DNA of 64,000 bases, taken from the NCBI GenBank assembly GCA_905116865.2, contig CAJHNH020008438.1:1-64000 (forward strand). Direction: 5' to 3'. A model generated the notes under the pieces. It saw only the letters and a list, made by a program, of their open reading frames with translations. It searched no databases and was not told where the DNA came from. The DNA comes from Candidula unifasciata. Lineage: Eukaryota > Mollusca > Gastropoda > Stylommatophora > Geomitridae. Positions 43,059 to 52,421 of the stretch are shown piece by piece (the first letter of the stretch is position 1; the number at the start of each line of letters is the position of its first letter). A program made the position numbers and the translations under genes.

Positions 43059-43082
43059 ATTTGACGTCACAAGCCCCTACAG
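43059..43082 (+). CDS. Gene C, candidate 24-base micro-exon
   Basis: Bounded by TTATTTTCAG, with a T/G-rich tract before it, and GTAATA. Phase is 1-1, so it can be included without changing the frame: with G from exon 1 it reads D-L-T-S-Q-A-P-T and hands G to exon 3 (G/TT, Val). The resulting ...AFV-DLTSQAPT-VLPEGTPAEC resembles the exon 2/3 border of B (...VALTAG-DVTPNEC). It may be what remains of exon 2. Support is only splice signals and phase. Confidence 0.4.
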
Positions 43083-43139
43083 GTAATAGTAAACTTTAAT
43101 CCCGTATCTTCCTATTATGAAGCGCGTTTACAACGCTGG

Positions 43140-44345
43140 GGGGGACAGACGTAAACTCTACTACTACTACCACCACCACTGCCATCAACATAACTGTTAC
43201 CACCACCAACATAAGTACTACCACCACTACTACCTATAACTACTACTACCATAAAATCGTACATCACTACTGCAACCACCACTACTACCAACATAACTAC
43301 TATCACCACCACCACTACCAACATAACTACTACCACCACCACCACTACCAACATAACTACTACAACCACCACCACTATCAACATAACTACTACCACCACC
43401 ACCACTATCAACATAACTACTATCACCAGCACCACTACCAACATAACTACTACAACCACCACCACTACTAACATAACTACTACCACCACCACCACCACTA
43501 CCAACATAACTACAACCACCACCACTACTACCAACATAACTTCTACCACCACCACAACTAACAACATAACTACTACAGCCATCACCGCTACCAACATGAC
43601 TACTACCACCACCACCACTACCAACATAACTACTACCACCACCACCACTACCAACATAACTACTAACACCACCACCACTACCAACATAACTACAACCACT
43701 ACCACCACTACCAACATAACTACAACCACCACCACCACTACCAACATAACTACTATCACCACCACCACTACCAACATAACTACTACCACCACCACCACTA
43801 CCAACATAACTACTACCACCGCCACTACTACCAACATAACTACTACTACCACAAATGCGTACACCACTACTACAACACGACCACTACCAACATAATTCTT
43901 ACCACTACCACCACTACCAACATAACTACTATCACCACCACCACTACCAACATAACTACTACCACCACCACCACTACCAACATAACTACAACCACCACCA
44001 CCACTACCAACATAACTACAACCACCACCACCACTACCAACATAACTACTATCACCACCACCACTACCAACATACCTACTACCACCACCACCACTACCAA
44101 CATAACTACTACCACCACCACCACCACTACCAACATAACTACTATCACCACCACCACTACCAACATACCTACTACCACCACCACCACTACCAACATACCT
44201 ACTACCACCACCACCACTACCAACATACCTACTACCACCACCACCACTACCAACATACCTACTACCACCACCACCACTACCAACATACCTACTACCACCA
44301 CCACCACTACCAACATACCTACTACCACCACCATCAGAACCACCG
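43140..44345 (+). repeat. 30-base Thr/Asn-rich minisatellite with NIT sequons
   Basis: About 38 copies of a 30-base unit built from ACTACTACCACCACCACC and ACTACCAACATA. In one + frame it reads TTTTTTNITT, open from about 43216 to a TAA near 43895, then in another frame to about 44390. It could be a mucin-like exon of gene C (frames switch once) or an intronic minisatellite. The minus strand Gly/Ser- or Val-rich frames are by-products. Confidence 0.9.
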
Positions 44346-44407
44346 CCAGAAGAAGAAGAAAACTGTTTGTCCATCTTGGTTAAACTCACTACTGGAAAAC
44401 ATCGTTC

Positions 44408-44595
44408 ACCACCACCAGCTGTAAACTCGGGTGGAATGTTCTGGTTGTTCGTCCGCTCGTAGACTTTAGTCGAAGTTTTGCATGATCTGGTATATGTCTA
44501 TGCAGACAACTAGTTCCCCACGTCTCAGGCAGATGTACTTCGGCATCAAAGGAAAACCTAAATTGTATCGCATTTCACGACTTGCTTGTTAGGGT
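44408..44595 (+). repeat. Interspersed repeat family F, copy 3
   Basis: CCACCAGCTGTAAACTCGGG, GGTTGTTCGTCCGCTCG and CGTCTCAGGCAGATGTACTT in order. Confidence 0.7.
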
Positions 44596-44599
44596 GCAT

Positions 44600-44790
44600 C
44601 TAAAATCCTTGAAGCGAAGGCTTTAGGTTATAACTGTGACCAGGTTATGTACACCTGTATTATTAGTTTAGCTTTGCAAGCCACCAACAGTCCTAAAATG
44701 GACTCTTGCTGTGTTGATGCGATTAAAGGAGACAGACTCAAATACGTTCCGACCGTCGAAGAAGTCGTTCACTGGTGAGCCAATGTGCGA
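44600..44790 (+). repeat. Interspersed repeat family H, copy 2
   Basis: AGGTTATAACTGTGACCAGG, GATGCGATTAAAGGAGACAG, CGTTCCGACCGTCGAAGAAG and TCGTTCACTGG match 25265-25440 in order. Confidence 0.55.
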
Positions 44791-44866
44791 ATAGGTCGCT
44801 AATGTGTAAGGGTAGACAGAGACTTGTGTATTGAATAACAGGTACTTATTATTTCTTCCCTCACAG

Positions 44867-45154
44867 TTCTACCTGAAGGGACACCAGCGGAATGCATCGA
44901 TAAATATGTGATCTTGGTCTACTGCAGCTTTCTACGCTGTGACTTAGTTGAAGAATACGTCGTTTGCCTTATCCTAGCTATGGGCGTGGATATCAACACA
45001 TACACAGGGGACGAGTTGCAGTATATCGAGGCGCGCATTGAGAAGATCTTGATGTACTATAGAAGCCCCTGCGACATAGATCTTATGGCTATAATATATA
45101 GACTACGACGATCCACTACAACACCAGGGGTAACAACTTCTGCAGCATCTCAAG
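44867..45154 (+). CDS. Gene C, exon 3: four-cysteine domain plus Thr-rich linker
   Basis: A 288-base phase 1-1 exon between CCCTCACAG and GTATTG. It encodes (V)-LPEGTPAEC and the pattern C-x(14)-C-x(8)-C-x(34)-C-x(2)-D-L. This spacing is identical to exon 3 of A and B although few other residues match. An extra cysteine sits at VYCSF, four residues before the second cysteine of the pattern. The linker is short and Thr-rich (STTTPGVTTSAASQ) in place of the Pro/Lys-rich linker of A and B. It is the only copy of this domain in gene C as read here. Confidence 0.88.
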
Positions 45155-45214
45155 GTATTGCACTGAATATTCCATGATTGACTGGAAATCTTGATTTTCT
45201 TCTTCGCGTTTTGT

Positions 45215-45665
45215 TTCCAATGCTCTAGTCAGACCGTCGGGTGGGCTGCCTCTATGAACTGGCATGTTATCTGCAGGTCCTTCATGGTTCCCCCAATTTG
45301 CTCTGCACACTTTGTTCTTGAGGATAGGTTTCTTTTCGAAATTGTAGGTAGAGAGGGCAAGTCTGCAGAATGTGATCAAGTGTTTGTGATCATGTCTGAC
45401 AGGCACACTGTACAGTCTTTATTCTATTCATAAGGTAGTTGAGCTTGCAGTGTCCTATTCCTAGATAGAAAATTGTTGCATGTTACTTTCTGTTGAGTCT
45501 GCTGATGGGATCATGTGGATCTTTACTGTTGGTTTGTTCTCTCCACAGTTTCTTGTATATTCCCTTGATAAGTGTTTTGATTCTCTTGTTCCTTTTGTTG
45601 TAAGTCTGTCCGCGGACTCATTTGTTAGTATGCCTCAAACAGCCGGTATCCAATGGAAAACAGTC
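45215..45665 (-). mobile_element. LINE 3' end (RNase H-type family), reversed
   Basis: Homologous along its length to 28690-29150: shared blocks GGTGGGCTGCCTCTATGAAC, TCTGCAGGTCCTTCATGGTT, GTCTGCAGAATGTG and GACAGGCACACTGTACAGTC (+ strand). Coding sense on the minus strand is broken. Confidence 0.7.
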
Positions 45666-45794
45666 TGTGCCTGGAAATAAGACATACCCCTGAAATAGGC
45701 CCTGTTATGATGCTTCAGGTTGCCCAGATTCCCTGCCACCAAATATAAACGCTAGTTACATCCAACAGCTTGTGACAGAGCTGGACTTTTCCAC

Positions 45795-46155
45795 AAATTA
45801 CTTTAGCTGCCAGGTCCACCCAGCCTCAGATGGGTACCAGGTACCAAGTCTTGAGAAGTAAAGGCGGCTGGCTTGAAGTTGTCCGCATCAGCCATCGAAT
45901 GCACTTTGGTCTGTGATAGGGTTATTGAACGGACAGCCTGTGGGTCGAATATGACCGGCAAAGGCTTAGCAAGTGACCCGCGGATCATTGCCATTTCTAT
46001 TGTAATAAAGAACTTTCTATGCTGGAGCTCCTGGCCTGTGCTCCGTGATGATCTTTATTTTTCAACGTTTTAGCCCCTGGGTCAACTTAGATGGATATCC
46101 CTGGTCTATGAAATATAGGTGTAACCCTATATGCCCAATACACCAGAAGGTTCCT
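45795..46155 (+). mobile_element. SINE3 copy, split
   Basis: CAGGTCCACCCAGCCTCAGA, GGGTACCAGGTACCAAG, AAAGGCGGCTGGCTTGAAG, CACTTTGGTCTGTGA, then after an insertion TCTATGAAATATAGGTG and CCAATACACCAGAAGGTTCC. Confidence 0.7.
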
Positions 46156-46419
46156 TTCCTCCATCAATGCTTATAAATATATAAACCAAATTAGTTCTTC
46201 TATCTTTCTACTTCTTTCTATGAGTGCCGATCAATGCACTTTATGTTACTTGATTATTCCATCAATGCTAAACAACACACTATGCGTTTTATATGTTCTA
46301 TTTATATCAAATTCGTATCTATACCTATAACTATATTATTCAGCAAATGACTGACTCCTGGATAAAAGGGATATCTTAGGGCATGCTTCTAGTATAGAGT
46401 GTTTAACTACAAATACTGG

Positions 46420-46695
46420 AAGTCACCCTAGAATGCTTCGTGGAGCCAAGAAAATAGAACATAGATCTAGTCTCAAAATAACAGAGACAAAAGATCACGT
46501 CCTCCAAAACTGCCCCAAATACAACATATCAAAGCAAAATTGTTGGCCAAGAGAACCACCGGTGCAAGCCAAACTCTGCGGGTCTTTGGGTTGATTACAA
46601 CAGACAGTGAAGTTCATACTAAAAACAACATTGCAGACATAGATAATCTATTTCAAGCAAACGAAAGAAGAAAAATATATTCGTTTCTAAACGAA
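46420..46695 (+). mobile_element. LINE C-terminal tail
   Basis: It reads ...[HV]LQNCPKYNISKQNCW, PREPPVQAKLCGSLG and FKQTKEEKY in shifting frames, the tail of an RNase H-type LINE. Related to 30590-30835 and 5150-5245. Confidence 0.65.
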
Positions 46696-46829
46696 GTGTA
46701 CCCATTAGAGTGTACCCAGCTCTTGCTTTAGATCATCCTTTTCCGTATGGAAATTATTTTAACTCATTCATACCCAAATATGTACTAGTAAAACGAATTC
46801 CATCTTAGAATAGAAGGAGTTGAAGAAGC

Positions 46830-47245
46830 ATCGAGAGGGCTGCGTGGTCTCGAGGCATGGTGTCCGCCTCGAGTTCTAGAGATTCCGGGTTCAATTCCCT
46901 GTAAGGGCTGGGATTTTTTTCAGGTGGACTTAGACTTCTATTAATTCCCTCTGGTCTCTGGGTAGTAAGATCGGAAGCCCGTGTGCATTGTTGCACATGT
47001 AAAACATCCTTTGCATCGAAAAGAGTATCCTTACGGAGCTGCCCAGAAAAAAAATGGAAAGTTAAAATGCTACCCAAAGTACTTTTAGAATTCTCGCCGG
47101 TGCTACAGAGCCTGTGCACTGTGCTGAGCTTCTTCGGACTCAGACTTGAGTTAGAAGAAGAACGGAGCACTTATGGATTACGGCCTGTGTGGCATGATGT
47201 TTATCCGTTGTTCAAACCTCAAAAGTCAAGAAGCATCCAGCTATG
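46830..47245 (+). mobile_element. SINE1 copy, full length
   Basis: Head CGTGGTCTCGAGGCATGGTG, CCGCCTCGAGTTCTAGAG, B box GGGTTCAATTCCC, body TCTCTGGGTAGTAAGATCGG, tail GCACTGTGCTGAGCTTCTTC and a 3' extension to about 47245. Confidence 0.88.
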
Positions 47246-47344
47246 ACCGAAAACGTTAAGGTCGTCAGCCAGATAGACGAATATCCAACGCTGTTTGAAA
47301 AACACAGCAGGTACATAGAACTACCCAGTAATGAAAAGAAGTAG

Positions 47345-47460
47345 GAAATAATAATAATAATAATAATAATAATGATAATAATAATAGCAATAATAATAAT
47401 AATAAATAATAATAATAATAATAATAAAATTAATAATAATAATAATGAATAATTTTGCCT
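47345..47460. repeat. (AAT)n microsatellite
   Basis: Imperfect AAT/ATA triplet run. Confidence 0.95.
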
Positions 47461-47924
47461 TTTTAATCAATGTAGATTTTAAAAAAAAATGTGTATTTAT
47501 ACGCTTTCATTATTGTACAATTCTTGTACATTAATAAAGATAGATTGCTGTACACGAAAAACGGCATCCGTTTAAACAAGAGATAAGGTTTCTTTTTGAT
47601 CAGCAATTACCATTAATTAACAAAACTGTCTGGGAAAACACGGTAGTTAATTATTTCTAGGGTACTGTATTTGTTTATTTTCAGCTCTGCGTGTAAAAAG
47701 AAATAGTGTCTATTATTTGAACTCTTTTATTCTCAAATAAATATACGTTTGTTGTTTCTTAATGCGTGGTAAATATTTCTTGAATAACTATGTAATGTTA
47801 TTCTGTTGGTTAGGCCAGATATAACCTACAGTAAAGGCATACGTTGTAGAGATAGTTGCGGCAATAAGAGCATCAGCAGTAGTAGTACTAGCATCAGTTA
47901 GTTGTGAAACCAGACTAGGGGTTG

Positions 47925-48024
47925 TAATTTTAGAAGTTGTAACAGTTATAGTAGTAGCACTAATAGTAGTAGTAATAGTAGTAGTAGTTGTTTTTGTCGT
48001 TGTTGTTGCTGCTGCTGCTGCTGC

Positions 48025-48088
<64 letters not shown>

Positions 48089-48190
48089 ATAGTAATAGTA
48101 ACAGCATTAGTTCAAGTGATAAAGGTATAAAAGAGCAATAGTAATGGTAGACAAAACAGTAGCAGTAGTAGTTTAATATTAGTTGTAGTT

Positions 48191-48287
<97 letters not shown>

Positions 48288-48645
48288 CAGTAGTAGTAGT
48301 AGTAGTAGATGTGTAGTAGTAATAGTAGTAGTAGAAGTAATAGTTGTAGTAGTAGCAGCAGCAGCCAAGCAACAGTAATAGTGGTACTGGGAATAGTAGT
48401 AGCAGCAGCAATAGCAGTAGCAGCAATAGCAGCAGCCGTAACAGTGGTACAGGAAATTGTGGTGGTATTAGTAAAAGCGATAACAGTAGCAACAGCAACA
48501 CGTTAGTACTACCAGAACAGCAGCAGTTGAAGTAGTAGAGATAGTTGAGGCAATAGAAGGAGTTGTAGTAGTGATAGTGATAGTAATTGCAGTAGTAGTA
48601 CTAGCAGCAGTAGCAGTAGCAGTAGTAGTGGCAGTGGTTTAATAA
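47925..48645. repeat. (AGT)n compound triplet microsatellite, gene C intron 3
   Basis: About 700 bases of AGT/GCA triplets with the purest runs at 48023-48090 and 48190-48308. Leu-, Thr- or Ser-rich frames on either strand are by-products. Confidence 0.95.
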
Positions 48646-48673
48646 CGCACATTTCTCGTTTGTTTTCTTTCAG

Positions 48674-48794
48674 GATGCCTTACAAACACTTCAGCTTCCT
48701 GCCAAGGAAAAGAGGATGGTGATTACTCCATTTGCTATCCGGGATGTAAAACGGGTTATTACATCACCTGTTCAAACGAAGCCATCTATATCAG
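48674..48794 (+). CDS. Gene C, exon 4: first half of CBM14-like module
   Basis: A 121-base exon from TTTCTTTCAG to GTATAA, phase 1 in and phase 2 out, the same as genes A and B. It encodes (G)-CLTNTSASC, G-K-E-D-G-D-Y-S-I-C-Y-P-G-C, G-Y-Y-I-T-C and AIYI(R). All six cysteines of exon 4 in A and B are kept, together with the G-D-Y and Y-x-T-C motifs of a peritrophin-A-like domain. The exon 3' end and donor are repeated twice just downstream. Confidence 0.92.
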
Positions 48795-49075
48795 GTATAA
48801 CAGACATTGAAAAAAAATTGAATGTGAAAATTGTACCAAAAAACAAGAACAACAAAGAAAGAAGGTTAATACATCACCTGTTTAAACCGAGCCATCGGTA
48901 TCACGTTAACAGACATTTAAAAAATAAATAACGCAAAAATTGAACCAAAAAACAAGAACAACAAAGAGAAATATTCATTATATCACCTGCTTAAACAGAG
49001 CCATCTTTATCAGGTATAACAGACATAACAAAATTCAACATAAAAATCGTACAAAAACATATTAAGAAGAAACAC
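48755..49075 (+). repeat. Tandem triplication of exon 4 end plus donor, gene C
   Basis: A unit of about 110 bases (ACATCACCTGTTCAAACGAA, GCCATCTATATCAGGTATAA, CAGACAT, then ACAAGAACAACAAAG) occurs at 48758, 48870 and 48980. Copy 2 has lost the donor (ATCACGTTAAC); copy 3 keeps ATCAGGTATAAC. Copies 2 and 3 have no acceptor and are probably not exons. Confidence 0.88.
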
Positions 49076-49084
49076 ACAATAGCG

Positions 49085-49345
49085 AAACGCTTGCCTGCAT
49101 ATCCGGAGATTGTGGTTTCGTGTCTTAACGGAACCCATATTTTAAACAACCGAGAAAAAAAATAGTTTGACTTCCAAATCGACCCAACCTTGAGTGCGTA
49201 CCAGATAAAGTCATGGAAAGTAAAGGAGTCAGGCGTGATTTTGATCACATCACCCACTTAGTGCTGATTGTTCTTGAAAACATAGTTCTAGCACTATATG
49301 TCCAATACGACTGGATGCATGAAAAAAGGGGTCCTTTACTTATTT
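49085..49345 (+). mobile_element. SINE3 copy
   Basis: Degraded tRNA head, then CCAAATCGACCCAACCTTGA, GTGCGTACCAGATAAAG, TAAAGGAGTCAGGCGTGAT, GTCCAATACGACTGGATGC and AAAAAGGGGTCCTTTACTT. Confidence 0.75.
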
Positions 49346-49594
49346 ACTACAAAACGGCAAATGGTATTAACTTCGTAACTCCAACGACAATACAAAGGGA
49401 TGCCTGTAAAAAAAAAACAACTACAATCACAGGACATAGTCCGTGCAACCAATGGATGACCAAGATGCAAATGGTTTGTTTTGTTTGTTTTAGTATCCAG
49501 AAGCCATGAGTTGTTAACCCTTAGGCTCGGTATTATGGTTATCACAACTTTTCGGCCTTGATTCCATTGTAAATACCGTAAATCTGGGAGAAAT

Positions 49595-49700
49595 GTGGCT
49601 TTTCTGCCTACCCCCGGGAATGAACCCGGACCACAAGGAGTTCGTAACCCAGTCACCGCGCAATCCGGTTTAGCCAACTACGCTAGATAGCCGGGCTTGC
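49595..49700 (-). mobile_element. tRNA-like SINE head, another family (reversed)
   Basis: The minus strand reads TCTAGCGTAGTTGGCTAAAC, CCGGATTGCGCGGTG, and B box CGGGTTCATTCCCGGGG. tRNA-like boxes are clear, but it lacks the closed stems of a working tRNA. Confidence 0.55.
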
Positions 49701-49794
49701 AAACGGTTAAACATCTCTTAACCGTTTAACGGTTTAAGGACATGTCAAATGTGTGCTACCAGTACCAGATGTGGACATCACCAAGGGTTAACCT

Positions 49795-50135
49795 ACTTAA
49801 CAATAACACCTGTGAAACGGGATGCCTGAGGAAAGCCTCTATCACAACCATCCAAGACAAAATGAGAAATGATACCATCAGACAGACTGTGGGAATACCA
49901 CTATGCAGCACATCTATGGAGAAACAGAAGAACAAATGGTTTGGTCATCTCTTTAGAGAGCAGCGCGACAACTACTAGTACAGTCGCTGCACATGAAGAG
50001 ATCTGATATGAAAGCAAGAGACGCCCAAGGAGGCGATCAACTGCTGACATTAAAAGCCTTCTATATCAACAGAGAATGACAAAATATATTACCACTCATC
50101 GAGCAATGGATGGTAAATTGATCCTCCATACGTTG
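49795..50135 (+). mobile_element. LINE C-terminal remnant
   Basis: TTIQDKMRNDTIRQTVGIPL, MEKQKNKWFGHLFREQRDNY, a broken R-R-P-R-R-R-S segment, and THRAMDGKLILHTL. This is the R-N-D-x-I-R-x-x-V-G...W-F-G-H-L tail of a LINE. Confidence 0.75.
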
Positions 50136-50139
50136 CTAA

Positions 50140-50495
50140 ACGGCAATGATAATGATAATAATGAAGATGATGTTTATGATAATATTGTTGATGGTTGTAA
50201 TGATGATGATGGCAGTGATGATGATGATGATGATAATGATGATGATGATGGTGGTGATAATGATGATAATGATGATGGTGGTGGTAATAATTATGATGAT
50301 AATGGTGGTAATGATTATGATGATGATGATGTTTATGGTGATAACGCTGATTATGAGGATGATGATGATGATGATGATGCTGGTGTAGACAATCATGATG
50401 ATGATGACGATAATGATGATGGTGATAATGATGAATATGATGATGATGATTGTGTTAAAAATGATGATGATGGTGATGATGATGATGAATCATTT
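50140..50495. repeat. (GAT)n compound microsatellite
   Basis: GAT/AAT/GGT triplets giving Asp-rich, Met- or Ile-rich frames. The Asp-rich frame happens to run on into gene C exon 5. Confidence 0.95.
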
Positions 50496-50554
50496 AGCTA
50501 CAAAAATCCACGCAAACTGACTAATTTTTTTCTTCTTCAAATTTCAATTTGCAG

Positions 50555-50690
50555 ACCCTGTGCTACGGCTATATATGGAGACCCCTCAAAGAATAGACAG
50601 GAACTAATGGTGTTTGATCCCCATCTTGATCGATGTGAGAGAAAGTCCACTTCGTGCCCAAGAGAGCTGGACTCTGAGATCTTAACATAA
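50555..50690 (+). CDS. Gene C, exon 5: second half of CBM14-like module and C terminus
   Basis: A terminal exon from CAATTTGCAG to a TAA at 50688-50690. With AG from exon 4 it completes R and reads P-C-A-T-A-I-Y-G-D-P, then LMVFDPHLDRC, ERKSTSC and PRELDSEILT. Length is 136 bases, as in gene A. V-F-D-P-x(4)-C closes the peritrophin-A-like module. With exon 1, the 24-base candidate and exons 3-4 the total is 624 bases, a closed frame of 207 residues. A possible AATAAA lies at 51263-51268, 573 bases downstream. Confidence 0.92.
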
Positions 50691-50794
50691 CATGGAAAGT
50701 TACCCCACACGTGAAATATCTGGACAATTGATCGGGATTAGTAGATTCTTCCCCTTCATTTCTTCTGCCTTTTTAGCCCCTAATCGAGCATAGA

Positions 50795-50995
50795 TCCTCA
50801 ACTAACTCACGCCAAGTCATTCTTTACTTTGCTATCGCATGCACCTCTCCCCGTGTTCTTCCCATTTTTCTAACTTTATTCTCATTTCCCTTACGACTCC
50901 CATTGTTCTTTCTATATCGTAGAGAGTTCTAACTTTACATGTGCTAATTCTGAAGGTTTTCTTAGGTGAAAGGAGGTATGTCGACGATCCGGACT
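50795..50995 (-). mobile_element. LINE endonuclease N-terminal fragment (reversed)
   Basis: The minus strand reads FRISTCKVRTLYDIERTMGV, VREMRIKLEKW, like the start of an APE-type endonuclease (I-x-T-W-N-V-R-T-L...). Short and degraded. Confidence 0.5.
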
Positions 50996-51262
50996 CCTTT
51001 CGGCTTTCTCCACACCGTGTCATACGTTTTTCTACTTAAAGAGCCTTCCATCATCTTTGTTGGCTGGGTTTTACTTGCTTATCTTTTTGTGTGTGTGTGT
51101 GTGACTTATCCAGGTTTGTTTGTTTTTGTGGCTATCGTTTTTCCAGAATAAGGTTGCCAATCGCGTATTTGTTCTTGTTCTTTTTTTCAGTTTTTATGAA
51201 CTAACCATACGTTTCTTACTAACTACCTTACCTTTTATAGTTTGTACTTGTGGCCTCATTGA

Positions 51263-51268
51263 AATAAA
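51263..51268 (+). terminator. Possible polyadenylation signal of gene C
   Basis: AATAAA downstream of the gene C stop; the intervening LINE scrap makes it uncertain. Confidence 0.3.
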
Positions 51269-51659
51269 GCCTTATCATAAGATTTTTACGTTTTGATTTT
51301 TCATTTTCAATGAGTGATTTTTTTTTCATCTAATCGTTTGGTAGTTGTCCTTGCTTTCTATATAAACATAGCTCTTACCAGTGGTTTTCAACGTGGTCCT
51401 CACCCCGCCCTGTCCACTTAAGGGGTACAAGGAATTTTCAAGATGGCGTCAAGCAATTTTTGAAACTGAGGGCTGTACTTCTAATAAATTGTTTTACTAA
51501 CATTTCAATTTTTTTAATTTTTTATTATTGTTCATTAAATATTTATTAAAGCTGTTTAATGAAATGTCGAAGGTTGGGAGTTTGTGACCTCCAGGATTAA
51601 TCTCTGAAGAATTGGCACGTCGAGGATAAGCAGCAAACCGGTTCAAATCACATAAACCC

Positions 51660-52230
51660 TATTCAATCTTATCTTCCACTTCTTCTTTAGTCGTCTCACT
51701 GATACCAGATTGTGGCCTAGTGTCGTGGTTTAGACGTCTCAGTGATACCGAGGTTTTGACGTCTCAATGATACCGTGGTTTAGAGGTCTCAGTGATACCG
51801 TGGTTTTGTCGTCTCGGTGATACCGTGGTTTTGACGTCTCAGTGATACCGTGGTTTAGACGTCTCAGTGATACCTTGGTTTTGTCGTCTCGGTGATACCG
51901 TGGTTTTATCGTCTCACTGATACCAGGTTGTACCCCGGTATCGTGGTTTTGTCGTCTCACTGATACCGTGGTTTTGTCGTCTCACTGATATCGTGATTTT
52001 GTCGTCTTAGTGATACCGTTGTTTTGTCGTCTCAGTGATACCGTGGTTTTGTCGTCTCAGAGATTCCGTGGTTTTGTCGTCTCAGTGATACCGTGGTTTT
52101 ATCCTCTCAGTGATAACGTGGTTTTGTCGTCTCAGTGATACCGTGGTTTTATCGTCTCAGTGATACCGTGGTTTTATCGTCTCAGTGATACCGTGGTTTT
52201 GTCGTCTCAGTGATACCGTTGTTTTATCCT
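51660..52230. repeat. 25-base minisatellite, left block
   Basis: About 22 copies of a 25-base unit GTCTCAGTGATACCGTGG plus TTTTRTC. It is the same array as 56253-56990, split by an inserted retrotransposon. Confidence 0.95.
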
Positions 52231-52252
52231 CTCCCTGTGAGTTTATTCTTAT
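52231..52252. repeat. Target-site duplication, left copy
   Basis: A 22-base sequence beginning CTCCCTGTGA and ending TTCTTAT, identical to 56231-56252. The next base on either side differs between the copies, which fixes the limits. Confidence 0.88.
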
Positions 52253-52421
52253 TGTACGTGGCTAGCCCACAAGACTACCAGGAAAGACTGGTGACTATCG
52301 GGAAAAACCTTTTGACACCTATGGAAAGACTGCCCCCCCCCCCCCCCCCCCGGTATCGCCGGGGGGATAAACTGACATCTGGAGACAGATGTCGACTGTG
52401 GACCGGGTTGATCACCCCTAA

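Noticed and set aside
43115..44389. 424-codon minus-strand frame with GGGGSRYVGSG and poly-Val repeats
   Set aside because: Composition by-product of the ACC/ACT/AAC minisatellite; the frame type switches from Gly/Ser to Val halfway, as expected of a repeat with indels, and it lacks splice or start support.
47946..48506. Leu-, Thr- and Ser-rich frames in the AGT tract
   Set aside because: Triplet microsatellite in gene C intron 3.
50076..50690. 204-codon + frame with poly-Asp followed by the end of the CBM14-like module
   Set aside because: The Asp run is the GAT microsatellite in the intron; the frame merely runs through the acceptor at 50554 into the true exon 5.
51739..51960. Repetitive minus-strand frame (HRDDKTxVSLRxLNHG)
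   Set aside because: The 25-base minisatellite read in rotating frames; not a gene.
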